This document shows positions 1 to 10,414 of a stretch of 64,000 nt of DNA, piece by piece (the stretch's first letter is position 1; each line of letters starts with the position of its first letter). The position numbers were made by a program, and so were the translations under genes. Under the pieces are notes generated by a model. That model saw only the letters and a list, made by a program, of their open reading frames with translations, did not search any database and was not told the origin of the DNA. Origin of the DNA: Siphonodentalium dalli. Its lineage: Eukaryota; Mollusca; Scaphopoda; Gadilida; Siphonodentaliidae. The stretch lies in the NCBI GenBank assembly GCA_032622095.1, contig CP136061.1, positions 262,600,077 through 262,664,076 on the forward strand, read 5' to 3'.

Positions 1-80
1 CTATTTTGGAAAATGAAATTGAATGTTACACTTTTTTGGATGATTACTGATAACACTTTAACCCTTTCTATACTAAATAC

Positions 81-790
81 TCATTGATGAGTAGTTATCT
101 TATAAACCATTTCTATACTAAATACTCATTGATGAGTAGATACCTTATAAACCCTTTCTATACTAAATACTCATTGATGAGTAGTTATCTTATTAACCCT
201 TTCTATATTAAATACTCATTGATGAGTAGTTATCTTATTAACCCTTTCTATATTAAATACTCATTGATGAGTAGATACCTTATAAACCCTTTCTATACTA
301 AATACTCATTGATGAGTAGTTATCTTATAAACCCTTTCTATACTAAATACTCATTGATGAGTAGTTATCTTATTAACCCTTTCTATACTAAATACTCATT
401 GATGAGTAGATACCTTATAAACCCTTTCTATACTAAATACTCATTGATGAGTAGTTATCTTATTAACCCTTTCTATATTAAATACTCATTGATGAGTAGA
501 TACCTTATAAACCCTTTCTATATTAAATACTCATTGATGAGTAGTTATCTTATAAACTCTTTCTATACTAAATACTCATGTATGAGTAGTTATCTTATTA
601 ACCCTTTCTATACTAAATACTCATTGATGAGTAGATACCTTATAAACCCTTTCTATACTAAATACTCATTGATGAGTAGATACCTTATAAACCCTTTCTA
701 TATTAAATACTCATTGATGAGTAGATACCTTATAAACCCTTTCTATACTAAATACTCATTTATGAGTCGATACCTTATAAACCCTTTCTA
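81..790 (+). repeat. 45-bp minisatellite, about 16 copies, inside a MITE
   Basis: TCATTGATGAG recurs every 45 bp from 81 to 756. Units alternate irregularly between TAGATACCTTATAAAC and TAGTTATCTTATTAAC variants. The period is a multiple of three, so a 249-codon open frame crosses it; this is an artefact, not a gene. Confidence 0.92.
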
Positions 791-792
791 TA

Positions 793-1015
793 TTAACCCT
801 TTGAGTGACAGGGGCCGATCTCATCGGCCCTAAACCTGCAAAATAAGTCTGTTAAAGAATATAAGAATAAATTAGTAAAATTGTAAAAAAAAAAATGCCA
901 ATGCATTCTCTTATATATGCGAGGCGACCTATGGTCGACTCGCATATATAAGAGAATGCATTGGCACAGGGTATATGGGTTGATACAAAAATCGACCTGT
1001 CACTCAAAGGGTTAA
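793..1015. mobile_element. TTAA-target MITE (CCCTTTGAGTG ends) with one hairpin cassette, nested
   Basis: TTAACCCTTTGAGTGACAGG at the left; the inverted CCTGTCACTCAAAGGGTTAA at the right. The flanks join as CCCTTTCTATA-TTAA-ATACTCATTGATG, which is the 45-bp repeat, so insertion was into a TTAA of the array. A perfect hairpin (902-966) lies inside. Confidence 0.85.
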
Positions 1016-1341
1016 ATACTCATTGATGAGTAGTTCCCTTATGTAATATTCAGATAATAATATCAACTAATTGTTGAACTATAAATATCTGAATATTTCC
1101 CTGCTATAAATATGACTCCTTCTGTACTAGTACATGTATTATCTGTTATCTGCTTCATTTCCTGAAAACCCCTCCAGATGATTAGTAGACCATTCCAATG
1201 TATGCTTCTATAACTGAGTGGGAGAATACATTTACTATAGAAAGGGTTAAACATCGATTATTTTGAAGCTTCAGCTGCTGAATGATATCCAATTTTATGA
1301 TATTTTTTTTTTTTTTAAATTGGTCTCTAATGGAAATTAGT

Positions 1342-1810
1342 TACCCTGCTGGACAAAACAAGCGTCCACTTAACCCTTTACCCAACAAACCGGCCAAAAC
1401 CGGCCAAATAAAGCTTCAACAGCCTAAAATATCTTCGGTCTGTCTCAATAGAACCATACAAATATGGATATCATTGGAACCGGCTCCTTGACCACATTGT
1501 GATAGTTACAGTTATGCCCTGTGCCAATACATTCTCTTATATATGCGAGTCGACCATAGGTCGCCTCGCATATATAAGAGAATGCATTGGCCTAAACAAA
1601 ATGTTTTTTTAACACTTTTTACCATTTTTTCTTACATTCTTTAACAATTTTATAATTTTTAATGTGTTAAGCCAATGCATTCTCTTATATATGCGAGGCG
1701 ACCTATGGTCGACTCGCATATATAAGAGAATGCATTGGCACAGGGCCCTTCTGTTGGGTAAAGGGTTAACCGCGGTGTGGTTAGCGTTGCCACCGCGGCC
1801 GAAATTAGTT
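1342..1810. mobile_element. partial CCCTGCTGGACAAAAC-end element split by a TTAA MITE
   Basis: CCCTGCTGGACAAAACAAGC at 1344 and the CCGCGGTGTGGTTAGCGTTG segment after 1769 are contiguous in the related element at 39512-39886 (minus orientation), where the sequence reads ...CACTTAAC.GCGGTG. The intervening 1370-1769 is the MITE. Confidence 0.7.
1370..1769. mobile_element. TTAA-target double-hairpin MITE, intact
   Basis: TTAACCCTTTACCCAACA at the left, TGTTGGGTAAAGGGTTAA at the right. Inside are two perfect hairpins in opposite orientation (about 1527-1592 and 1673-1738; arms CCAATGCATTCTCTTATATA with TGCGAG). piggyBac-like by target and the CCC start. No transposase. Confidence 0.88.
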
Positions 1811-1998
1811 AGCAGTTCAGTAATTTATATCATCTGTTCTCATTTAAAAATATTTTTAATCGAATTGAAGGATTAACCTACATTTCAAAAATCCAAATCA
1901 AATTAAAACATAAAAACTATAATAAGGTGCCAACTGATAACGTCTAAAAGCCAGATAAATGTTAATCATTTAAAAAATTTATGGACTTTCATTCCGAA

Positions 1999-2348
1999 AT
2001 ACCGCTATACTTAAAGTAATTGACCACCAATAACGTGGTGTCACCCCATTAATATGGCGGTACTATACCGCTGTATCCTCCAATACCGCGGTACTGATAC
2101 CGCTTGTTAACGCGAACAAGTATGTGTGAGTAAATACCTCCCCTCAAACAGTTCCATGAAAATCACCGCGGTATTCAACAAAATTAATGCGGTGCCCGCT
2201 AAAAGACCGCGGTATCATTATCGCCCAATACCGTAACTCCACTGCCATGACCGTCTTGATACCACTACCGTTTATTACCGGTATCACCGCGGTCATGACC
2301 GGGGTATCACCCCGTTTTTCTGGTCAATTACTTTGAGAATAGCGGTAT
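1999..2348. mobile_element. MITE with ATACCGCTAT ends, rich in CCGCGGTAT motifs
   Basis: The left ATACCGCTATACTTAAAGTA and right inverted ATACCGCTATTCTCAAAGTA form long terminal repeats with AATTGACCA inside. A nearly full copy in the opposite orientation is at 40888-41235. Non-coding. Confidence 0.78.
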
Positions 2349-2369
2349 GTAATACCTTTTTGCTGTGGA

Positions 2370-2586
2370 TACAGTAATGCTCTAATTAATCGACTTCTTA
2401 ACCACAGCAGAATTATGGGTAACTTTTCAGGATTTAGTCGGAAATATGGCTTGTTGCCATTCATTGGAAAGCTCTCACTGAGAGCTTTCCGATGAATGGC
2501 AACAAGCCATATTTCCGACTAAATCCTGAAAAGTTACCCATAATTCTGCTGTGGTTAAGAAGTCGATTATTTAGAGCATTACTGTA
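2370..2586. mobile_element. TA-target palindromic MITE (CAGTAATGC ends), full length
   Basis: A nearly perfect 217-bp inverted repeat: TACAGTAATGCTCTAATTAA at one end and its complement at the other, meeting at CTCTCACTGAGAG. TA on both sides with CAGT ends suggests Tc1/mariner mobilisation. Confidence 0.88.
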
Positions 2587-3359
2587 TTTGCATTGAAATC
2601 CCTATATTAAACTGCTAACTTGACCTTCCACTCAATAAGTGCAACATTCAAAATCTGATAGAATGTTTCATAGAATTTCCAGCTGCATAATAAAGTTTGA
2701 ATGGAAAAAATATATATGGATGATAAATATAATATAAAATATAATATAATAAACCCATATTAATAGTTGTACAAAAAATTATATAATTTAATCCTTCTAC
2801 ACCATACATGTACATGTTGATCTAATACTTTAACATTTGTCAAATGGTCAATATCTGTTTGGGCTGGTTAATTTAGTATGCATACATTTTAGTACATAGT
2901 ACTATCCTTTTATGTGACCTATAACCAGTAACTATCATAATATTCAGAAGATGAATGGTTGTCATTAGTTAAAAGCAGGCTTACACGCGCATGGTGGAAA
3001 GGAATACAAATGTAGGGGCCTGCGAATCAACACATTTTTATCCGAATATTTCAATTGCAAAACTATTGGTCTTTAAATCTTTCACAGACCTATGGAAATG
3101 ATGCAATTGCACTAATATGGTAGGTCGCTTCTATTTATGTTTCGTTTTTGTGGATAATTTTCTAAGGAACAAAGTTAAACACATAAAAATATACAGGTTG
3201 TAAGCAAATATATACTAGTAGTCTAGTATAAAGGTGGATTATAGAAAGATATATTTACAATAAAAATAATTCAAAGGAATGTTATCAGATAAACTGTTTT
3301 AAATCGAATTTCGAAGCTTTACAGTATCCTTGAAGGGTACCATAGAATCAGTTCTGGTT
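2587..3359. other. no recognisable feature
   Basis: AT-rich sequence with a run of TATAATATAAAATATAATA near 2730. I see no coding similarity or terminal repeats. Confidence 0.5.
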
Positions 3360-3739
3360 AAAACACAGACTCAACAGAACGGCCCTGTGCCAATGCATTC
3401 TCTTATATATGCGAGTCGACCATAGGTCGCCTCGCATATATAAGAGAATGCATTGGCTTAACACATTAAAAATTGTTAAAGAATGTAAGAAAAAATGGTA
3501 AAAAAAGATTTTTTTAGGCCAATGCATTCTCTTATATATGTGAGGCGACCTATGGTCGACTCGCATATATAAGAGAATGCATTGGCACAGGGCATAACTG
3601 TAACTATCACAATGTGGTCAGGGAGCCGGTTCCAATGATATCCATATTTGTATGGTTCTATTGAGACAGACCCAAGATCATTTAGGCTGTTGCAGCTTTA
3701 TTTGGGCATTTTTGGCCGGTTTGTGGGGTAAAGGGTTAT
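3360..3739. mobile_element. TTAA-type double-hairpin MITE, degraded left end
   Basis: Two opposite hairpins (about 3390-3456 and 3519-3585) and the family right end GTGGGGTAAAGGGTTA are present. The left TTAACCCTTTACC is replaced by TTAAAACACAGACTCAACAG. Note ACACAGACTCAA on both sides (3361, 3740), perhaps a secondary duplication. Confidence 0.75.
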
Positions 3740-4430
3740 AACACAGACTCAAAGCTATCATGCTGTACTGAGTCTGGAGTATTTGTGGGATCCCTATTAC
3801 CATAAACAAGCATTACGTCAGTTGCAACCAATCACAACTTAGTATCAACAAAGCGATGTAGCCATTCGGGCGAGTGTTGGAAAGTCTACAGTAGCAGATT
3901 TGTCACATAACTAAAAACAGCGCCAGTTTGAAGCATTGGATAATAATTATACAGGTGATAACCTGTCATTGATTGCATGGGTTGCATGAGAAGTTATTTA
4001 TAGCGACACAGAGCTATTTGGTAATAGAACGCAGCATGATTTTCTCCAGACCTAGTATTGCGTAGCTATTCGAGTCGGGTTTACCCAGAACTGTCATGGA
4101 ATGTGAAAAAGCTATTTCTGTAATAATTCTTATATTATTAGTTCTATAGCACAGAGTTTCTCCTACATGTATATGATCATGACATTGTCTTTCAAACACT
4201 GATATAAATACAGAGTAAAACTAAGATCTAAATACATAATGCATAATAAATATGACAAATAATAAATTCATATTCTACATATCATTTAAAAATATATTAC
4301 ATGTATATAAAATATTATACAGGTATCACATTGTTGCTTTGGACGGCTTTTCATTCAAGAAAATAATGATTTAATAATACTGAATAAGTGCTTAATTAAG
4401 AGAATACTACAGCAGACTACTACAGTAATG
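3740..4430. other. no recognisable feature
   Basis: AT-rich sequence without a supported gene or terminal repeat. Confidence 0.45.
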
Positions 4431-4635
4431 CCCTAAATAATCAACTCCTTAACCACAGCATAATTATGGGTAATTTTTCAGGATTTAGTCTGAAATATGT
4501 CTTGTTGCCATTCATCGGAAAGCTCTCACTGAGAGCTTTCTGATGAATGGCAACAAGCCATATTTCAGACTAAATCCTGAAAAATTACCCATAATTATGC
4601 TGTGGTTAAGGAGTCGATTATTTAGGGTATTACTA
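4431..4635. mobile_element. TA-target palindromic MITE (CAGTAATGC ends)
   Basis: TACAGTAATGCCCTAAATAA at the left; the inverted end is slightly degraded (GGGTATTACTA). Arms meet at CTCTCACTGAGAG. Confidence 0.85.
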
Positions 4636-4881
4636 CTAGGTAATACTTGTTAGTAAGTACTATTATGGTAGCATGGAGGTATGGGTGCAGTATACATATA
4701 CATATAGCAAAAGAACAGACCAATATAACAAATTGTATCATTGCAGTACAACACATGAAGAAAAAGCCAGGTCAATATTTGTTGTATTTTTCTATTTAGA
4801 AAGGACACAATATGCATTTCTGTATTTAAAGGTACTCAATCTGATAAAACTCCTCTCAATTACTATTTCAATGGCTTCAGG

Positions 4882-5213
4882 GGTCAAAAATATTTGATTC
4901 GAGTCGAGAAAGTCACCCATCAAAGCTCAGATTTGTTAGATATCGATTTTAGAAATCTATTATTTTTCATTATCGGGAATACTTTCTGGCCCAGATCTCA
5001 GTCAAAATTGCGTTATTATTACCACTTGATTTTAGAGTTATCCATCCTTGTCTGTTTGAATAGAGTTTTGGTGTACAAATCTCGAGCAGGAAACGAAATT
5101 GACGGCAATTATTAGTACTCATCTCGAGAACATAAGAATTTTCAAAAATCAATATCTAATAACTCTGAGCTATGTTTGATGGGTTCCTCGACTCGAATCA
5201 AATATTTTTTACC
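4882..5213. mobile_element. MITE with AATATTTGATTCGAGTCGA ends
   Basis: Imperfect terminal inverted repeats of about 75 bp (left AATATTTGATTCGAGTCGAG, right CTCGACTCGAATCAAATATT), continuing through the TTAGATATCGATTTT segment. A fragment recurs at 16591-16680. Open frames here are not conserved. Confidence 0.75.
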
Positions 5214-6068
5214 ACCAAAGCCAAAGAAATAGTAATATAGGACCCTCTAATCGGATTGTTGTTGTTGGAATCTGTTGAGATGGGGACCCTCTGGTCAGAT
5301 TGAGTACCTTTAAAATAACTCTGATTAAGTTTATAAATGCAATTATAATCAAAATGTTTGAAGATAAAACGAAAGTTATAGTAAATATTGTCTTCAAACA
5401 TTTCGGTTATAACTCATAACCTTAATCAAAACAAGAGTTAGTTAATTATTTATTATAATTTAATCCCAGAATAATATTGGTAAAAAAATGTCTGGATTTC
5501 GATAATAAATTTCCATAAAATTAATAAATGCATCGCTATCAATAATTATGTCTTAAGAACAAACACCTGTCAATCACGCATCCAGGCAGTTGATGTTCAA
5601 TGACAGAGCGGGATTCAAATGCATGACGTTTTGCACAACACGACATTATGAGAGCACACTAACCACGGCGCCACGAAATGAATAAATGGGAATCTAAATG
5701 TCATTTCTCTGCCAGTCATCACCACATTCTCCGATATTTGAACCACTGTACAAATGAAGAATAGACCATTCCAATGCTTTCGAGCTGATGGCGGTATACA
5801 TTAATACATAATATTAAAGGGAAATCATTTTTATACATATATCAATGATTGATTGTCATTTAATAAAGATTTAAAAAATACTTTCTCATGGTATAATACT
5901 ATTTAAATTTAGAATTGATTGAAAACAAATTTCATAATCTGATAATGTTGAATCATGTTTGCATATATTGTCATTTCAAAGATAGAGGGTCCATTTCTGA
6001 TTGAAGTTACAAAGACCATCAAATGAAATTTCATTTATGCATTTCAGGATATGAATTTATTTTAAAGT
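5214..6068. other. no recognisable feature
   Basis: AT-rich, with short self-complementary stretches (a TTTGAAGACAATATT-type segment near 5370-5400). No gene supported. Confidence 0.45.
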
Positions 6069-6425
6069 TTAACCCTTTACCCAACAAACCGCCCAAAACC
6101 GCCCAAATAAAGCTTCAACAGCCTAAAATATCTTCGGTCTGTCTCAATAGAACCATACAAATATGGATATCATTGGAACCGGCTCCTTGACCACATTGTG
6201 ATAGTTACAGTTATGGTCGCCTCGCATATATAAGAGAATGCATTGGCCTAAAAAAAATCTTTTTTTAACACTTTTTACCATTTTTTCTTACATTCTTTAA
6301 CAATTTTATAATTTTTAATGTGTTAAGCCAATGCATTCTCTTATATATGCGAGGCGACCTATGGTCGACTCGCATATATAAGATAATGCATTGGCACAGG
6401 GCCATTCTGTTGGGTAAAGGGTTAA
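6069..6425. mobile_element. TTAA-target double-hairpin MITE, first hairpin half deleted
   Basis: Both TTAA-flanked ends are present (CCCTTTACCCAACA and its complement). Only the right arm of hairpin 1 remains (from about 6211), after a deletion joining GTTACAGTTATG to GTCGCCTCGC. Hairpin 2 at about 6327-6393 is nearly perfect. Confidence 0.85.
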
Positions 6426-6496
6426 GTCAATAAGAGCAAGTTAATAAAAATCCAAATTTCTTGACATATTTACTTTTGTTTTATTAATTTTTGAAG

Positions 6497-6750
6497 CAAG
6501 ACTTGAAATAGTGTGTCTGTCATTTGCAGAATGAGGTACCCAGAGGGTGAATTTAGTGATGCTACCCCGCATAGTGGGCTAGCATCACCAAATTCACCCT
6601 CTGGGGACCTCATTCTGCTTACACCTCAGCAGAATGAGGTCTCCAGAGGGTGAATTTGGTGATGCTAGCCCACAATGCGGGGTAGCATCACTAAATTCAC
6701 CCTCTGGGTACCTCATTCTGCAAATGACAGACACCCTATTTCAAGGCTTG
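6497..6750. mobile_element. double-palindrome MITE (CAAGCCTTG ends), 8-bp target duplication
   Basis: Ends CAAGACTTGAAATAG and CTATTTCAAGGCTTG, flanked by TTTTGAAG on both sides. The interior is two consecutive palindromes (GAATGAGGTCCCCAGAGGG type) around CTTACACCTCAG. Non-coding. Confidence 0.88.
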
Positions 6751-6904
6751 TTTTGAAGTGTCATATTCATGCTATGGCATATATGTCATCGGTGAAAGAA
6801 GCCATTTGTGTTGCCACTACATATTCATAAAATGGAAATAATGTTTCTTATCTTTGAAGCTTGAAATACATGTATACATGGTAAACATTTTAAGAATGGT
6901 ATCA

Positions 6905-6979
6905 ACTTCCATATATGGTCGACTCGCATATATAAGAGAATGCATTGGCACAGGGCCCTTCTGTTGGGTAAAGGGTTAA
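6905..6979. mobile_element. right-end fragment of a TTAA double-hairpin MITE
   Basis: Begins inside the second hairpin (ATATGGTCGACTCGC) and runs to TGTTGGGTAAAGGGTTAA. Confidence 0.8.
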
Positions 6980-7878
6980 AAGAATGGTGGACAGCAATTA
7001 ACGGTTCATATTCCCACTCGAGGGATATTCCTACACAACTAAAACCTTGTCAACAATTCTTGTATGTTTCAATTGTTTGTAAAGAAATAAAACATTTCTA
7101 TAGACAGAAATCTGATTGTCATTAAATAGTGCAGAGACCCACGTTTAACCCTTTAATCCAATGTTGATATCATGATTGAGAAAACATTTGTAATCCAACA
7201 ACTGAACAAAAAGTGTATAAAAAGTGGATTTCATTCGTCGTGAGCATGATTTTCTTCCTCTTGATCGAGTTTGATGCTTCGTATAAATAATCCAGATACT
7301 TACAGCTTAGTGTTCATGATAAATAATCCAGATAGCTACAGCTTAGTGTTCATGAAAATAATTCACATCAAGCTGATCAATACAACAATTTGTATAAAAT
7401 CTGCGACAGTCTTATGTGCAGTAGAATCCTCCATCGTGTTTTCTCGAGTAACCTCCGTTTGTACCAGCACTATGTGGGCTCTCTGTTAGTAATAGAAATA
7501 CATGTTAGAAGCAGTAAACAGATGTGTTGAAAGATCAGAGAAGTGAGGTTAGATAATCATTTAAGGACTATAGATATATACTCAATTTTTTGGAAATACT
7601 GGATAATCGTCAATGTAAAGAAAAATTTGTATAACCATCACTATTATGTGCCTTTTAGCTAATTAATATCAATTAAGATAAAAAAAATTAAGAAAACTGA
7701 AACTTCATGCCCAATTTCAAGTTGGTTATCTCTGAGGTAAACATGTTCTGAGGTGAAAATGTTTTATGTCAACAAAATTTGTTTTTTTCAAGATGAATTT
7801 TTTGTCAATGCTACCATTGAGTCTTCAATTATTTGGAACTAAGTATCGTAAAATTAAATATTTTAACTGTTCATTCTT
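6980..7878. other. mostly unassigned; one short direct duplication
   Basis: A segment of about 36 bp (AAATAATCCAGATA.TTACAG to GTTCATGA) is duplicated at about 7285-7359. Otherwise no gene or element is supported. Confidence 0.5.
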
Positions 7879-8204
7879 TTAAAGGGGGACTGTACACTAA
7901 ATCCGGCCATTTTTGGGACCATCTCCTTTTATACTCAACAGAATATATGCATCAAATGAATCAATTTGAGCCATGGATGAGTGCAAAATACACTCATTTG
8001 CTACTGTATATGAAGAATACCAACAACTGGAGTAATAAATTCATTTTCATTATAATAACCATGTTGTTTGTATCGTTCAGAGCACATGAGTGTATTTAGC
8101 ACTAATCCATGGCTCAAATTAATTCATTTGATGCATATATTCTTTTGAGTATAAAAGGAGTTGGTCCTATAGATGGCCATATTTAGTGTAAAGTACCCCT
8201 TTAA
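7879..8204. mobile_element. TTAA-target MITE (AAGGGGGACTGTACACTAAA ends)
   Basis: TTAAAGGGGGACTGTACACT at the left and the inverted GTGTAAAGTACCCCTTTAA at the right, both ending on TTAA. Arms extend through CAAATTGATTCATTTG-type sequence. Related copies at 31603-31855 and 33313-33440. The 88-codon frame here is an artefact. Confidence 0.8.
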
Positions 8205-8259
8205 GAAGTGACTTTTGCAGTAAATAATCTTCTGTTGTCCGTTTTCAAGGTATGCTACT

Positions 8260-8484
8260 ACAGTACCCGGTAATGCCCTAAATAATCGACTCATTTAAAC
8301 CACAGCAGAATTGTGTATAATTTTTCCGGATTTAGTCGGGAAATATGGCTTGTTGCCATTCATCTGAGAGCTTTCCGATGAATGGCATAAAGCCATATTT
8401 TCGACTAAATCCACTGCTAAATCCTGAAAAATTACCCATAATTCTGCTGTGGTCAATGAGTCGATAATTTAGGGCATTACTGTA
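8260..8484. mobile_element. TA-target palindromic MITE (CAGTAATGC family), diverged
   Basis: Left arm interrupted (CAGTACCCGGTAATGCCCTA), right arm normal to GCATTACTGTA. The centre is shortened around ATCTGAGAGCTTTCCGATG. Confidence 0.78.
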
Positions 8485-8517
8485 CTTCCTGCTCTATAAT
8501 TTGAGTATCTATAGTCC

Positions 8518-8789
8518 TTAATCCTTTCATGGCAGGAGCTACACTGATACAGCATTAAAGATACTGTGCCAGTGCATAATCTTATATATGAGAGTCTCCC
8601 ATAGAGAGCCTTGCATATATAAGAGAATAAATACACTGCTTACATGATCAAGGTAAATATTGTTGTGCCAATGTATTCTTTTATATACCGGTATGTGAAG
8701 CTCCCTATCGGAGACAAACGTATATGAGAGAATGCATTGGCACAGGGTTTTGCTAAAATTTCAGGAAGCTCCAGTCATGGAAGGGTTAA
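8518..8789. mobile_element. TTAA-target MITE (CCCTTCCATGACTGGAGC ends), diverged hairpin pair
   Basis: Left TTAATCCTTTCATGGCAGGA, right CCAGTCATGGAAGGGTTAA. It holds two diverged versions of the hairpin cassette with GAGTCTCCCATAG loops. Confidence 0.72.
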
Positions 8790-8796
8790 AGTTGAG

Positions 8797-9180
8797 TTCA
8801 GATGAGTCCATTTTGTTGGTCCATACGGTTGCGTTGACACGATCCACTGTCTGTGATAAACTAATCACACAGGTGCGTTATTACAGAGCTTCCGATACAT
8901 AATTGCAAATTCAAAGCAAAGGAAATTTGACATGTATATACATGTATGTCATAGAGATTACATGTGGTGATTTGAAAGGTTTGACCTTATTTTAGAATTC
9001 ATTTATAACAGATCTAAAGATTGATTTGTAATATTATACATTTATTCCTATATCACTTATCAGCTGCAAATAAAAGCTGTTTTAAAACACACATGTTACG
9101 GATTACTGCAGACAATGGATAGCGTCATCGCAAAGGACCAAGTTCGGACCAACGCAACGCATCATCTGAACGGGAATTAA
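8797..9180. mobile_element. probable degraded MITE with TTCAGATGA ends
   Basis: TTCAGATGAGTCCATTTTGT at the left and the inverted TTCAGATGATGCGTTGCGTT at the right share a TTGGTCC segment. The interior is unassigned. No target duplication recognised. Confidence 0.45.
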
Positions 9181-9825
9181 TAGTTTGTTAATAGAGCCAC
9201 TACAAGAAATGCAAAAAAAAACCTCCAAAGGAAAAAAGGTTCCCTACTTTTTTTCTTCAAACAAACCTAAATTTTTAACGGAAATCGTTAACATTTAAGA
9301 ACTTCGTTCATGTTTTTCTTTGTAACTTACACTGTAAGCTATGAATGCAAATTTTGAGACAATTATGAAACTCTATATAGACCCTGACCTTTGGAGAGGT
9401 TTTTAAACTTTCATCACTCAAATGCACATAAATATATAGCTGATTATAAACAAATATATACATGTATTCAAAGGTTGTGTATCTCTTCAACTGAACTTTC
9501 CACATAAATTCAGGCATATAAATTTAAATAAGAACTTTTGAGTTGATTTTTACTGAGTCACTGTGAAATAATTTGTTTCTCTTTTCCTGCTCTTGTGTTG
9601 TTCAGGAGGAATAATTTAAAAGCATGTCATGGAAAAGAGTTCCTAAATATGTCGACATTGTTGGCAGGAAGAGATACAGTATCTTTAAAATAATATCTAT
9701 ATCTAATAAATAATGTAATATTATATGAAGCTGAGATATGTACAAATATGTATTTATATATTTAATGTATCCTATTTACACATTTAACAAACATTAAAAA
9801 ATTAACAATTTCATTGCAGCAGAGA
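9181..9825. other. no recognisable feature
   Basis: AT-rich; no gene, terminal repeat or tandem array supported. Confidence 0.45.
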
Positions 9826-10042
9826 TACAGTAATGCCCTAAATAAAGGACTCCTTAACCACAGCAGAATTATGGTTAACTTTTCAGGATTTAGTCGGAAA
9901 TATGGCTTTTTGCCATTCATCGGAAAGCTCTCAGTGAGAGCTTTCCGATGAATGGCAACAAGCCATATTTCCGACTAAATCTTGAAAAATTACCCATAAT
10001 TCTGCTGTGGTTAAGGAGTCAATTATTTAGGGATTTACTGTA
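9826..10042. mobile_element. TA-target palindromic MITE (CAGTAATGC family), full length
   Basis: TACAGTAATGCCCTAAATAA to GGGATTTACTGTA, a 217-bp palindrome centred on GCTCTCAGTGAGAGC. It lies just past the predicted CFAP276 poly(A) signal. Confidence 0.88.
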
Positions 10043-10062
10043 TATGAGGAGTTAGGCTGCAG

Positions 10063-10068
10063 TTTATT
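10063..10068 (-). terminator. candidate CFAP276 polyadenylation signal
   Basis: AATAAA on the minus strand, 276 nt downstream of the CFAP276 stop. I saw no other canonical hexamer between them. It implies a 3' UTR of roughly 300 nt ending just before the TA-target palindrome at 9826-10042. Confidence 0.4.
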
Positions 10069-10343
10069 AAGAAAATTTGAAGGGTTTGATTGATCTTTCA
10101 GCATGTAGGTGTTTCATGTATATTGTACTTCATACAGGTAAGCTGTGAAATTATTACTGTGAGTTTTTAACAGGAAATTATTATTAGTAAGAATTTAGAA
10201 AATAAGAGTTTTGTGCATTGATAGAAGTAAATTTGATAAAATAAGAATTTTAGAAGTGATAGCGAGTTGAGACTTCCACATGTTAGAGTAGTTGTGGTGT
10301 TCCCAGTTGAGAGACATATAAAATTATAGTGCATAGAAATACG

Positions 10344-10414
10344 CTAAGAAGTAAAAAAGCCTCCATCTGGTTTACGTGAATAACCCGTGTTGGTACTTTG
10401 GGAGTGATTTGGAG
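10344..10414 (-). CDS. CFAP276: CFAP276 coding exon 4 with stop codon
   Basis: This 71-bp terminal exon follows acceptor GATTTTTCAG. It encodes PNHSQSTNTGYSRKPDGGFF, then TS and TAG (10346-10344). The GYSRK-DGGFF tail is diagnostic of CFAP276. It is too short for ORF calling and was found by looking for the family C-terminus on the minus strand. Confidence 0.92.

Larger units (their letters stand above)
58..1250. mobile_element. TTAA-target MITE (CCCTTTCTATA ends), internally expanded and with a nested MITE
   Basis: TTAA at 58-61 followed by CCCTTTCTATACTAAAT; the right end is ATTTACTATAGAAAGGG then TTAA at 1247-1250, so ends are inverted and TTAA-flanked. Its left subterminal segment is amplified into the 45-bp array (81-790), and a second TTAA MITE sits at 793-1015. 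The right part keeps the unexpanded family interior. Confidence 0.75.

Noticed and set aside
84-833. 249-residue repetitive protein
   Set aside because: Artefact of a 45-bp repeat within a MITE; no start context, splice sites or family.
4673-5401. Overlapping frames of 60-74 codons
   Set aside because: Lie in or next to a MITE with long inverted repeats; no conserved pattern.
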